NCBI GenBank assembly: GCA_945873105.1
Contig: CAMCBW010000012.1
Location: forward strand, 55,101 to 119,100
DNA length: 64,000 nt
From: Tangfeifania diversioriginum
GTDB taxonomy: Bacteria > Bacteroidota > Bacteroidia > Bacteroidales > Prolixibacteraceae
Direction: 5' to 3'
A program made the position numbers and the translations under genes. The notes under the pieces are model-generated. The model did no database searches, had not been told where the DNA came from, and was given only the letters and a program-made list of their open reading frames with translations. Below, piece after piece: positions 32,752-41,936 of the stretch. Numbering within the stretch: the stretch's first letter is position 1; the number at the start of each line of letters is the position of its first letter.

Positions 32752-34650
32752 TTAGTTGAAATCGTTCAAGCCATATATGGATCCATCCTTGTTTTTTTCT
32801 GGTTGCCAGGTCCGTACGTGAATAACCGGGGTTGTTGGGTTGTTAAAGTCCATCAGTAAAAAAAGGTACCCAAAATCGGCGTAATTGGGAGAGTTGAAAT
32901 TCTGCCGTATCTGAATGCCATAGACCTCGCCTCCTTTGCCCGATTTGCGGACTTCATTCTCTTCGAATTTAAGGTTGATAAACTCGGTAGATCCAAATGC
33001 CTGCTTCAGCTTCTTAATGTACTCCTGTTTGGTATACCGGTTGTATTTTACGATTCGGTTGGTACGGTAGGGGTTGGGTTCTCCCGTATTAACATTAAGG
33101 AAGGATCCTACAATGATCAAGGCATCATCCGAGAATATTTTCTCGATGTAATCCAGCCTCTTCAAGGCATAGGCTGTTTTGTAGCTTTCGATAAAGTCGA
33201 TGATCTGCAGTTTCACCTTGTCTGACCAAACCGTTTTGGACATTAAATCAGCGATGGCTTTTTGTCCGAGTGCGAATGTCAGTTCATTGATTTTCATGGT
33301 TGAATCGAAACGGATGACCAACTCTTCAACAAATTGCTTGTTGCTGTTCTTGAAGGAGAAGCTCATGGGAATTGACCTGCAGAGAACCTCCTTACCTTGT
33401 CTGACAAATTGCAAAGGTTGATTGCGCAAAATCTTTGCACTGCCATATTGTACAAGTTTCTGAAAGAATTCATATCCCTGGGCTGTAAAAAGTGGTTGTA
33501 CCTCGGCGTATTGCCCGGTAACAATGGCTTTTTTTACCGCAAGCACACTTTTTTCATAGGGAGTCTGGTCTGGAACCTCGGTTAGGAGTTCTTCTGTAGC
33601 CTTTTTAATGGGTACATTATCGGGGGCAATAGCGTTTGCCTGACCTGTGGCATCTGTTTTTATCCTGTTTACCGATGGCGCCGTTGTAGTTGCAGGAACC
33701 TTGTTTTCAAGTGCCACCTCCATCTCCTTCACCACCATCGTCGGTAGTTTGCATTTTGCAGTGAGGACATGGTTTCGGAAGGGGATCGGTTCACAACTTT
33801 GCAGCACCTCTTTCAACTCATTGTCAAAATTGGCTTCATTTTCGAAAATATACTCCGACCGTAAGCGCATGGACTTTAGCTCTCTCAGGTTTCCCGCCAG
33901 TTCGGCCGACGCCAGACCATCCTTGGCCCCGCACAGACCGGACCAAACCTTCCCATCCCAATAGGAAAAATCAAAATTTGAAACGGATGCATTGTTGTAC
34001 TTGATATTCAGGACTGCAGTCGTATAGCCATTGCCCTTGATGAGGTCAGCCACTTCAGCCGTTAATCCGGCAAAGATGGAATTGATGCGGTTGGTTAACC
34101 ATACCGACATCAGGGAGCCGTCAGGAGCAACGATTTTAGACCCATCGGGATGACTTCGAAGCAAAATCAAGGCCCAATAGTAGTATTTGAGTCCATCTGA
34201 AATTTGAAGTTGGTCGGTGGAGGCATTCCCAAAATTCACAAAGCTCAGGATCTTGTTCTTTCTTTCATTGAAAATCGAAGTAATTTCCATTCGCTTGATG
34301 AACCTGAATACTTTGGCATTGGGTTCATCGCTGATCACCAAACGTTGGGTGTTTTTTAGGGTGGCAGCCGAGTAGGTCTTCACAATGGATTGCACCTTTT
34401 CCTGGATGGTCCTGTTGGTTTCGGTCTGGGTCATCTCGAATGAGCTTTCCACCCTGGCAGAAATTTGACTGATCAGCATCATCAATGCTTCATCATCGGC
34501 CTTTTTTACGGTTGGTCCAACCCCTTCTCCCCATATGTATTGATCCGGATCAGCCTTGACCTCTTCGGGAGTTTGCGCAGAGAGTGTCGAAAAAGACGAC
34601 ACAAGAATTAATATCAGGCACAATTTTATTGAAAAAAAAGTGTATTTCAT
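32752..34650 (-). CDS. LPP20-like exported protein with NTF2-like C-terminus
   Basis: 632 residues with a signal peptide (MKYTFFSIKLCLILILVSSFSTLSAQ). The N-terminal domain (about 27-150) starts YIWGEGVGPTVKKADDEALMMLISQIS, the LPP20-type pattern of conserved W/GEG followed by an amphipathic helix. The C-terminal part (about 480-625) resembles an NTF2/SnoaL-like domain (DYIEKIFSDDALIIVGSFL). No lipobox Cys, so it is probably periplasmic. Upstream of PEGA gene 2 on the same strand; likely an envelope component. No enzyme activity is apparent. Confidence 0.75.
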   Translation of the reverse strand: MKYTFFSIKLCLILILVSSFSTLSAQTPEEVKADPDQYIWGEGVGPTVKKADDEALMMLISQISARVESSFEMTQTETNRTIQEKVQSIVKTYSAATLKNTQRLVISDEPNAKVFRFIKRMEITSIFNERKNKILSFVNFGNASTDQLQISDGLKYYYWALILLRSHPDGSKIVAPDGSLMSVWLTNRINSIFAGLTAEVADLIKGNGYTTAVLNIKYNNASVSNFDFSYWDGKVWSGLCGAKDGLASAELAGNLRELKSMRLRSEYIFENEANFDNELKEVLQSCEPIPFRNHVLTAKCKLPTMVVKEMEVALENKVPATTTAPSVNRIKTDATGQANAIAPDNVPIKKATEELLTEVPDQTPYEKSVLAVKKAIVTGQYAEVQPLFTAQGYEFFQKLVQYGSAKILRNQPLQFVRQGKEVLCRSIPMSFSFKNSNKQFVEELVIRFDSTMKINELTFALGQKAIADLMSKTVWSDKVKLQIIDFIESYKTAYALKRLDYIEKIFSDDALIIVGSFLNVNTGEPNPYRTNRIVKYNRYTKQEYIKKLKQAFGSTEFINLKFEENEVRKSGKGGEVYGIQIRQNFNSPNYADFGYLFLLMDFNNPTTPVIHVRTWQPEKNKDGSIYGLNDFN

Positions 34651-34980
34651 TGGTTGTCAGATTTCTTGAGAAATGGTTAGTCATGAAATGCAAAACGCAC
34701 CGGAACCGTTACTTTTCTAAGTCTCCTACTCCATCTTAAAGGATCAACCGAGTCAACAACTACCTAATTATAATGATAACCTAAAGATATTCAATATAAT
34801 TGATCCATACACATTGAAATATATTTTTTTTCAAAAGAATTTCTGCAGATTTTTCTTTCGGCAGAACTCTTACGATTTACGCAAGGACCTTCGCTGAAAT
34901 TCATAATTAGCTTTGCTGATCTTCGATTCGTAATTAGCTTCGCTGAACTTCATTTCGTAATTTCCCCCGCACTCCCAGCC
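34651..34980. repeat. 330-nt gap with three degenerate 22-27 nt direct repeats
   Basis: Between the divergent-spaced LPP20-like gene and the sulfatase stop. Three repeat units with the core CTTxGCTGAxxTTCxxxxxTAATTAG lie at 34889-34910, 34911-34937 and 34938-34962. The rest is A/T-rich and probably holds the LPP20-like promoter, but no good -7 box was found. Confidence 0.5.
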
Positions 34981-36663
34981 TCATTTGACCACAAAGATCC
35001 CTGCCACCTCTTCACTATCCTTGTATCCGTATCGTACCGCCTTGATTCTAAGATTTGCGCTTCCTTTGGGTAGTCTCAACTGACCGCTGTAGAGTTTCCA
35101 GGCCGCTTTGTTTCCTGTTTCTGTGGTGTAAACGATGGATGCCCCATGGGTTGGACAGTAGAAAGAGAGCGTCATGGGGAAGGTAAAGGTTCCACCGGTC
35201 TGGTAGTTCTGCGATCCACGGTCTTCAGGGGCATTTACGATGAAGTAGGGTTTGTCGGTAACAGGTTGTTTGCCTCCCGGCCACATCATTTCAATCATTT
35301 CTGGTTCGTTCATTCGACCCATGTCCCCTGTTGTAACAGCCCAATTCTCCTGTTGGAGGCGCATCTCTGCCAGAACAGCCTTGAATTTTGGATCTTCTGA
35401 AAGATTGTTCAGTTGAAATGGATCAGCTTTGACGTCGTACAGCTCTTCTGCCGGTCGGGTCTGGGCGATCCAGCTCTTCTGGATGGAGTTAAGTTTCCCT
35501 TCTGCATCGAGCCGCATCATCTCCTGCATGATCGGCATTTTGTTCAGGTAAGGTACCCAGATGGTGAAGGGCTCGTTGGGGTAAAAATTACGAACATAAA
35601 GGTAATCCTTCGACCGGACCGAGCGCATCATGTCGTAGGCTTCGTCTACCCTGTCGCGGGCACCAAATACATAAGTCCGGGGATCGGCGGCCTGGTTTCC
35701 CAGGAAAGGTTTTCCCTGCATGTGGGCCGGTACCTTTACCCCTGCCAGGGATAGCACGGTCGGACCAAAATCGATCGAATTGATGAGCTGGTCACTGACC
35801 GAACCTGGCTTTAGTTTTCCCGGCCAACGAATGATCAGCGGAATATTCAACCCCGAATCGTACAACCACCGTTTGCTCCGGGGAAGTCCGTCTCCATGGT
35901 CGCCCCAGAAAAAGACGATGGTATTCTCTGCCAGACCCTCCTTCTCCAGTTCTGCCAGCAATTGTGCAACCACAGAGTCAAGCCGGGCAGTGTTGTCGTA
36001 CATCTTGGCCAGGTTGCGGCGGATAATCTCTGTGTCAGGATAGTATGGAGGAATCTTTACGGAGTTGGGGTCCGTTTTTACCTTCCTGATATCCCAATTT
36101 TGACTCTCATGGGTTCCGATGTGGTTGAAAACAGCGAAAAAGGGCTGATTCTTGTCCGGGCGGTTTTTGTAGTGTGCTGTTCTGCTGCAGTCATCCCAGA
36201 TACTTGCGGGCACCGGATCCTTGGCAAACTGGTAATCGGTTTTGTTGTTGTTGGTGCAATAATAGCCTGCCACCCGCAGGTATTCGGTAAATGCCTTTAC
36301 GTAATGCGGCGGAACTGCAGTGAACTCCAGCGGATTTTCCACCGACCTCCGGTAACTGGTTGTCCGCATGTGCATGCATCCAATGGAGGTCTGGTACATC
36401 CCTGTGATGATGCCGGCACGGCAGGGCGCGCAAATGGCAGCCGTAGTAAAAACATTGGTAAAGCGCAACCCCTGTGTAGCCAGTTTGTCCAGGGCAGGAG
36501 TTTGTGCAACCTTGTCGCCATAGCAACCCAGGTGGGGGCTGAAATCTTCGGTAGAGATCCAAAGGATGTTGGGGCGACTTTCCGGCTTGACCGTTTCTGT
36601 TCCGGAGAGGGGTTGAAAAGCGAGGCTTGCCAGGCTTATTCCGAGGAGATTTCTTGTTCGCAT
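34981..36663 (-). CDS. Family S1 sulfatase (Cys-type)
   Basis: 560 residues. A short signal-like N-terminus precedes NILWISTEDFSPHLGCYGD, whose acidic residues bind Ca2+. The maturation motif is CAPCRAG (about residue 78): the first Cys becomes formylglycine and R is the conserved partner, while an extra Cys occupies the variable position. Metal ligands also appear in FFWGDHGDGLPRSK. The C-terminal extension contains beta strands unusual for short sulfatases. The gene starts 8 nt after the GH78 stop, so it belongs to the transporter-GH78-sulfatase operon. Likely removes sulfate from a rhamnose-containing glycan (inference). Confidence 0.9.
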   Translation of the reverse strand: MRTRNLLGISLASLAFQPLSGTETVKPESRPNILWISTEDFSPHLGCYGDKVAQTPALDKLATQGLRFTNVFTTAAICAPCRAGIITGMYQTSIGCMHMRTTSYRRSVENPLEFTAVPPHYVKAFTEYLRVAGYYCTNNNKTDYQFAKDPVPASIWDDCSRTAHYKNRPDKNQPFFAVFNHIGTHESQNWDIRKVKTDPNSVKIPPYYPDTEIIRRNLAKMYDNTARLDSVVAQLLAELEKEGLAENTIVFFWGDHGDGLPRSKRWLYDSGLNIPLIIRWPGKLKPGSVSDQLINSIDFGPTVLSLAGVKVPAHMQGKPFLGNQAADPRTYVFGARDRVDEAYDMMRSVRSKDYLYVRNFYPNEPFTIWVPYLNKMPIMQEMMRLDAEGKLNSIQKSWIAQTRPAEELYDVKADPFQLNNLSEDPKFKAVLAEMRLQQENWAVTTGDMGRMNEPEMIEMMWPGGKQPVTDKPYFIVNAPEDRGSQNYQTGGTFTFPMTLSFYCPTHGASIVYTTETGNKAAWKLYSGQLRLPKGSANLRIKAVRYGYKDSEEVAGIFVVK

Positions 36664-36671
36664 AAGATGTA

Positions 36672-39431
36672 TTATTCAGATAGAAAATGATATTTACCAC
36701 TTTTGATTGAAAATAGGCGGTATCCGGATGCTTCCCCCAGGGAAGTGATCTCGCCGGATGGAAGGATAGATGCTCCCTTTTCAGTAATGCGTTTGCCTTT
36801 TAGCAGGGGTACATGTACTGTAGCACTGCAACCTACCGGGATTACTACCTGCATGGAAAACCGCTCCTTCTCGTTTTTCCAGGATATACCAGCTTCACCG
36901 TAGGTAGTCTGGCTAAAATACTTTACATAGTTCAGATCATCCACAGGTTGGGGCCTGAAGATGATGTGCCTGTATCCGGGATTGGCAGGATCGGTGTTCA
37001 TGCCAGCCAGTTTTCGGTAATACCAAACCAGTCCACCGCCAAACATGGGGTGGTTGTGGGAACCCTCTTCGTTCCATTTTTCACGGGAGGTGGTTGCTCC
37101 CAATTCCAGCCAATGGCCATAACCGGGCTCCTCCCGCTTGTTCATGGCTTCGTAGGCCAAATCGTGCATGCCATTTTCCGACAGCACCTCAAAGAAGAAC
37201 TGGGTGCCAAAAATACCGGTGTCCAGGTGGCCATTGTTGGCTTTGATGTCGGCTTTTAATGATTGGACCACACGTTCATTCTGGTGGGCAGGTAGTCCCA
37301 TTTTCAGGGCAAAAATATTGCCTCCTGCTTTGCCGTAGGTTCCGGCTGTTTCGTTGTAAAATTTCTTCTGAAAGGCCAACCGGGTCTTTTCGGCCAGGGT
37401 AGCGTAAGTGGCTGCATCTGTCGTTTTGCCCAATGCTTTTGCTGCCTGGGCAGTCAGGTCGGCACAGCGCCACAGGTAAAAGGTATGGACCATCTCATCG
37501 GGTGGCAGATTGCCTGGTGCTACCCAGTCCCCCAGATTGAACCATTTCAGCACCTTTCCATCTTTCCCGACCCGCTGGGAAAACATAATCCCCTCCTTGT
37601 CCACCCAGCTTTGCATGTAGCGGAGATACTCCTTCATGCCGGTAAAGTTATCTTCGAGCATCTCTTTTGCCCCATAATGGAGGTAAAACTCCCACGGCAT
37701 GATGCAGATGGCAGCCCCCCAGGCTACGCCACCTCCGCAACCTGGTTGCCAGGGGGCTCCATTGGGAACGTATCCGGTGTTTATGTTTTGTGCGCCAAGG
37801 ATATCCTGAATCCACTTGTGGTAGAAGTTCCGGGCATCGTAATTGTGCATGACCATTACACTGGCTACCTGTCCATCCCCTGTATAGGGAGACCTTTCCC
37901 GGTGCGGACAATCGCTGGCAATTCCACCATGCATGTTGTCGGTCTGACTTCTGCGCCAGATCTTGTTGATGTTGTTGAACATCAGATTGGAAGTTTCGAA
38001 AGTGGAGGACTCTTCCACATAGGTATGAACCACTTCGGCGGTGAGTTGATCGGCTTTGAATTCTCCCGGCCAGTTGCTGATCTCCACTCCGCTAAATATA
38101 AACCAGTTAAACCTTGCCGCATAGGTTTCAGGACCATTGCCTTTGAAGATGTAGGAGTTGTTCCCGGAAAAGGTATTGCAGAGATATTTGATTTCAACTT
38201 TGTGTCCTTTTGGCCCGGATACCCTGTTCAACCGGACCCATCCCGATACCTCGACCCCAAAATCGGCTTGCCAGTTTCCATTGGCCAGCTTTGTGATCTT
38301 GACCGGTTGCAAACGTTCCATTACCCTGTCTGGATTAGCAGTGTGTGCCACCAGATTTCCCTCAGGTGCTTTTCTCAAGACGACCTGTTCCCAGTTTCTG
38401 TCATCAAAACCAGGCTGGTTCCAGCCCGTCTGTTCATTGCGTGCATCGTAATGTTCTCCGTAGTAGACCATGTCCATCAGGATCGGACTCTTTGCAGCTT
38501 TCCAGCTTTCATCGCTTGTCACCACTGCTTCGGTGCCATCCTGGTAAGTGATATGGATTTGCAGCAGGAACCTCGGTGAGCCGTAGGCGGCGGCCCAATG
38601 TTTGGCCGGATTGTAAAATCCGTTGCCAAGTATGCTACCCACGGCATTGGTTCCCTCCAACAATTGTTTTTTGATGTCGTAAGCCAGGTACATTACCTTG
38701 TATTCCCTGAAATTGTCCTCCAATGGAATACCCTCCTGGATGAGTGCAGGCCGCTTCCCGTAGTTGGTCTGGTTGGGTACCAGTACATCGTCACCAACCT
38801 TCTTCCCGTTGAGGTACAATTCAAAATATCCCAGCCCGGTAACATAGGCAACGGCTTTGGTTACAGTTTTCTCAATTCGAAACTCCTTGCGAAACATGGG
38901 AGCCGGTGGAGGCATCTTGTCAGGTTGTGTTGCATTTTGTTTCGAGGGCTTTGGCAGAGCCTCTTCCCCTTGCCAGGGAGCACCGATCCATTTTGCCTTC
39001 CACCCGGAGGCGTGCAGGATTCCCATTCGCCAGCGGGCCGGTTCGCTCCAGTTGGATACCTGACCCTCCTTGTCCCAAACCCTCACCTGCCACCAGCACT
39101 CCATTCCTGTCTGAAGTGGTTTTCCTGCATAGACAATCCTGTCCGACTGCTCACTGTTCACCTTCCGGCTGTCCCACAGATCTGCCTTTTCAAGTCTGTT
39201 TTCGGCAGTCGCCACCCGGACTTGCCAGGCACTTTGGGTCTGACCACGTTCGTCCTGGTCTGCCAGGTTGATCCATCCAAGCCGGGGCCGAACCACATCT
39301 ACCACGGACGGATTCTGCAAATACTCACAGTTCAGCTTGTCAGGCCTGATTTTTCCGAAAGAGACCATCCCAGAGACAAGCAACGCAATGGTCAACAACA
39401 GCCGGGTAGCCAAATGACAGGAAATTCTCAT
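36672..39431 (-). CDS. GH78 alpha-L-rhamnosidase
   Basis: 919 residues with a signal peptide (MRISCHLATRLLLTIALLVSGMVSFG). Bacterial rhamnosidase N- and concanavalin-like domains precede an (alpha/alpha)6 barrel carrying DCPHRERSPYTGDGQ, where the Glu matches the general acid of GH78, and a C-terminal beta-sandwich after YGHWLELGATTSREKW. It cleaves terminal alpha-L-rhamnose. Start ATG overlaps the stop of the AI-2E transporter gene by four bases. Substrate is likely a rhamnose-rich sulfated algal glycan, given the coupled sulfatase (inference). Confidence 0.93.
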   Translation of the reverse strand: MRISCHLATRLLLTIALLVSGMVSFGKIRPDKLNCEYLQNPSVVDVVRPRLGWINLADQDERGQTQSAWQVRVATAENRLEKADLWDSRKVNSEQSDRIVYAGKPLQTGMECWWQVRVWDKEGQVSNWSEPARWRMGILHASGWKAKWIGAPWQGEEALPKPSKQNATQPDKMPPPAPMFRKEFRIEKTVTKAVAYVTGLGYFELYLNGKKVGDDVLVPNQTNYGKRPALIQEGIPLEDNFREYKVMYLAYDIKKQLLEGTNAVGSILGNGFYNPAKHWAAAYGSPRFLLQIHITYQDGTEAVVTSDESWKAAKSPILMDMVYYGEHYDARNEQTGWNQPGFDDRNWEQVVLRKAPEGNLVAHTANPDRVMERLQPVKITKLANGNWQADFGVEVSGWVRLNRVSGPKGHKVEIKYLCNTFSGNNSYIFKGNGPETYAARFNWFIFSGVEISNWPGEFKADQLTAEVVHTYVEESSTFETSNLMFNNINKIWRRSQTDNMHGGIASDCPHRERSPYTGDGQVASVMVMHNYDARNFYHKWIQDILGAQNINTGYVPNGAPWQPGCGGGVAWGAAICIMPWEFYLHYGAKEMLEDNFTGMKEYLRYMQSWVDKEGIMFSQRVGKDGKVLKWFNLGDWVAPGNLPPDEMVHTFYLWRCADLTAQAAKALGKTTDAATYATLAEKTRLAFQKKFYNETAGTYGKAGGNIFALKMGLPAHQNERVVQSLKADIKANNGHLDTGIFGTQFFFEVLSENGMHDLAYEAMNKREEPGYGHWLELGATTSREKWNEEGSHNHPMFGGGLVWYYRKLAGMNTDPANPGYRHIIFRPQPVDDLNYVKYFSQTTYGEAGISWKNEKERFSMQVVIPVGCSATVHVPLLKGKRITEKGASILPSGEITSLGEASGYRLFSIKSGKYHFLSE

Positions 39432-40510
39432 GGTTTCTTTTCTTCTGCTTTTACCTCTGCTTCAATAATTTCAGGCTCCAGCCAGGATACAAATAACTTG
39501 TAGCCCAACGACATCACGACTGCTCCGGTGAACATGCCGATGAAACCTGAAAAGATAAATCCGCCTATGACACCTACAAATATGACCAGCATGGGGACGG
39601 GTGCACCTTTCCCCAGTAAAATGGGTTTCAATACATTGTCAGAAATGCCGGCGATCATCAGGTAGCAGGTCCACAGAACTGCGGTCATTGTCTCTTTTTC
39701 AGAGAACATATAGGCTATTACAGGTAAGACAATTACTGCCGGAGGCAACTGAAGAGCTGCCAGTATGAATACAAGCAGGGTCCATAATCCGGCCATGGGA
39801 ATCCCGGCCAGCATGAACCCGGCACCTGTCAGCAAGGCCTGAATCAGTGCAACACCAAGGATCCCTTTTACCACATTCTGAATGGTTTGGTTAACTACCA
39901 CCGTAAATTCGTCTCCCCGGTTGCCGGCTACCTTGTTGAAGAACTTCCTGAGTATCTCATTTGTTCCCCCAATCATCAGTAAAAATCCGGCAATGAAAAC
40001 AGCTCCCAGCATCTGGACGATGCCGCCTGCCGCACTCAGCAATCCTTTGCCAATCTTACTTCCTACCTCCACCAGATGCGACTGGTATTTCAGGATGAAA
40101 TGTTCGATGTCTGAAGATCCGGATTGCCATAAATCATACAGGGTAGTGCCAATGACTGGCCAGAATTTGACCTTCTCGGAGGGAGGAGGAATGGTCAAAT
40201 TGCCTGCCAGATAGTTTTCCTTCAGGATCTTGACCCCATCGATGATGGAATTCAGGAAGAGGATTCCCGGCAGAATTAAGACGCTCAGGCTCAGAACCAC
40301 GATGAGAACGGCTGCAAGTTTAGACCTTCCTCTCAAAAATCTTGTAATCCTCTTGTGAAGCGGGTCAAATGCGAGTGTCAGTATTACTCCCCACAGTATA
40401 ATGTGCACAAAGGGAATCATCAGCATCAAGCACCAGCCGATGATCATGAATAGCAGGAGCATACGAATGGTCAGATCGTAAATTGATAGGTTTGGTGTTG
40501 TGTTTGTCAT
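39428..40510 (-). CDS. AI-2E/PerM family transporter
   Basis: 360 residues with about eight helices, a soluble insertion around 120-200 (FWPVIGTTLYDLWQ...) and the family end GGFIFSGFIGMFTGAVVMSLGY. The family name comes from E. coli TqsA, an AI-2 exporter, but most members' substrates are unknown and ion or small-molecule transport is also possible. It is the first gene of an overlapping unit with GH78 and sulfatase, which suggests the transported molecule or the membrane context serves glycan uptake, or a chance operon arrangement. Confidence 0.9.
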   Translation of the reverse strand: MTNTTPNLSIYDLTIRMLLLFMIIGWCLMLMIPFVHIILWGVILTLAFDPLHKRITRFLRGRSKLAAVLIVVLSLSVLILPGILFLNSIIDGVKILKENYLAGNLTIPPPSEKVKFWPVIGTTLYDLWQSGSSDIEHFILKYQSHLVEVGSKIGKGLLSAAGGIVQMLGAVFIAGFLLMIGGTNEILRKFFNKVAGNRGDEFTVVVNQTIQNVVKGILGVALIQALLTGAGFMLAGIPMAGLWTLLVFILAALQLPPAVIVLPVIAYMFSEKETMTAVLWTCYLMIAGISDNVLKPILLGKGAPVPMLVIFVGVIGGFIFSGFIGMFTGAVVMSLGYKLFVSWLEPEIIEAEVKAEEKKP

Positions 40511-40590
40511 TTTGCTGCTGGTTTTGCGAAAGGGTAACTGTATTTACACGGTATAAAACGATAATGAACTGGTTTTCTAAGGAGAGGTGT

Positions 40591-41106
40591 CTATTGCCCG
40601 ATATGCACGGATTCAAAAAAGGATTCCCGCAGGTTCTTTCCGGTGGATGTTTCCGGGGATTTGGTCTCAAAGATAAAGCCAATGAAGTTGTTCCCCTGAA
40701 CGACAAATCTTCCGGCTCCGCACTTGGAGGCTTCCGCAGTGATGATTTCAAATTCAAAATCACTTTGTACGATCTTTCCAATGACAGTGTCTCTCCTGTG
40801 CAGTATTTTTCCTTTCATGGGTTCGACGAAACGAGTGACGTTGCGTTCCATTCCCTCTTTTATTTTATCCAGCCCAAGGGTATCCACTTGCATGTTGTTG
40901 ATGACAAAAACACGAAAACTAGAGGTGCCAACATTGGAGTTGTAAAGAATCTGTCCATCGTTGTTGTCCAATTTCTCAAATTTCTCGGGCAGGAGTACCG
41001 TTACACCGGCGATAATTTGCTCTTTTTTGGTTAGCACCACTTGGTTACAGCCAACAAAAACCAGCGATACCAAACAAAACATAAACCATCTCGTTATTTT
41101 TATCAT
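40591..41106 (-). CDS. Lipoprotein of unknown function
   Basis: 171 residues from ATG 41106. The lipoprotein signal MIKITRWFMFCLVSLVFVGC ends in a lipobox-like Cys. The mature part has a small alpha/beta look with repeated E/K segments and no catalytic motif. The frame is open upstream to 41208, but that would add 34 residues ahead of the signal. It stands alone between the transporter gene and the GNAT gene on the same strand; the 80-nt gap downstream shows nothing. Family not recognised. Confidence 0.7.
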   Translation of the reverse strand: MIKITRWFMFCLVSLVFVGCNQVVLTKKEQIIAGVTVLLPEKFEKLDNNDGQILYNSNVGTSSFRVFVINNMQVDTLGLDKIKEGMERNVTRFVEPMKGKILHRRDTVIGKIVQSDFEFEIITAEASKCGAGRFVVQGNNFIGFIFETKSPETSTGKNLRESFFESVHIGQ

Positions 41107-41226
41107 TTCGAAATTATTTAAAATTAGAAGAACACTAAAATATCGTAAAATAAATTCCACTGCTCCATTGCGCAGCATTGGTCGCTTGCAACTGGGCAGG
41201 GACCGCAAAGAAAAGAGCGAAAAGGT

Positions 41227-41721
41227 TCATATTAACTCCTTCTGGTAGGCAACCACATCCAGAATCCTGTCGAATTTTTCCCCTACATTTTTAAAATGGG
41301 CGCATTTGAAGTATCCTGCCTTTTCGAAGAGTGCAATACTACCTTGATTCTCCCCGGTGATAATTCCCAGAAGATTTTTAAGCCCTATCTCTTTGGCACT
41401 TGCTTCCATATAATCCAATGCTGCTCTTCCAATTCCTCTGTGGTGAAATTCTTTCTTCAGATAGAGCGTTACCTCAGCCGTACGGTCGTAAGCCTGCCGC
41501 TTTTTGTAGTAAGTGAAGTAACAATAACCTGCAATTTCTTTACCAGAAAAGATCAGAAAGGACTTGTACAGCGGATGATTGATAAATATAAACTCCTGCA
41601 ATTCTTTTAATTGAATTGGCTCCGTGTGAAAAGTTGCCGTTGAATTTGCAATGTACCAATCGTAAATCTCCTTGATCGACGGGAAATCCGATGCTGTTAA
41701 CTCTCTGAATGTAATATTCAT
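41227..41721 (-). CDS. GNAT family N-acetyltransferase
   Basis: 164 residues. Core pattern RELTASDFPSIKEIYDWYIANSTATFHTEP matches the phosphinothricin-acetyltransferase (PAT) group, with the acetyl-CoA loop EFHHRGIGRAALDYM (consensus R/Q-x-x-G-x-G/A) and the late LFEKAGYFKCAHFKNVGEKFDRILDVVAYQ typical of that group. Likely acetylates an amine in the cytoplasm; substrate not determinable. Confidence 0.92.
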   Translation of the reverse strand: MNITFRELTASDFPSIKEIYDWYIANSTATFHTEPIQLKELQEFIFINHPLYKSFLIFSGKEIAGYCYFTYYKKRQAYDRTAEVTLYLKKEFHHRGIGRAALDYMEASAKEIGLKNLLGIITGENQGSIALFEKAGYFKCAHFKNVGEKFDRILDVVAYQKELI

Positions 41722-41740
41722 AGTAATTGTGGCTGTTTTG

Positions 41741-41887
41741 GTCTCGCAAAGACGCTAAGAACGCAAAGAAAACGATAATTAGCTATTCGGTTTATTCGCT
41801 CCAATTGTTACAAGAGCATGCAAAATGATATTTAAAACAGGCCCATGCCAATTCTTATTCTTTGCGTTCTTAGCGTCTTTGCGAGAC
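41741..41887. repeat. Perfect 30-bp inverted repeat with 87-nt spacer
   Basis: Arms at 41741-41770 and 41858-41887 are perfectly complementary (GTCTCGCAAAGACGCTAAGA... and its reverse). The cgcaaag vocabulary links it to the copies at 7233 and 23842 and around the GxxExxY gene. The spacer shows no gene. Confidence 0.9.
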
Positions 41888-41936
41888 ATATAAAAAATGC
41901 AATTATTGTATCAATGTCCAGAACCACTTATTGACC

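Noticed and set aside
39428..40510. Quorum-sensing AI-2 exporter
   Set aside because: The family name rests on one E. coli member; nothing in this window supports AI-2 signalling.
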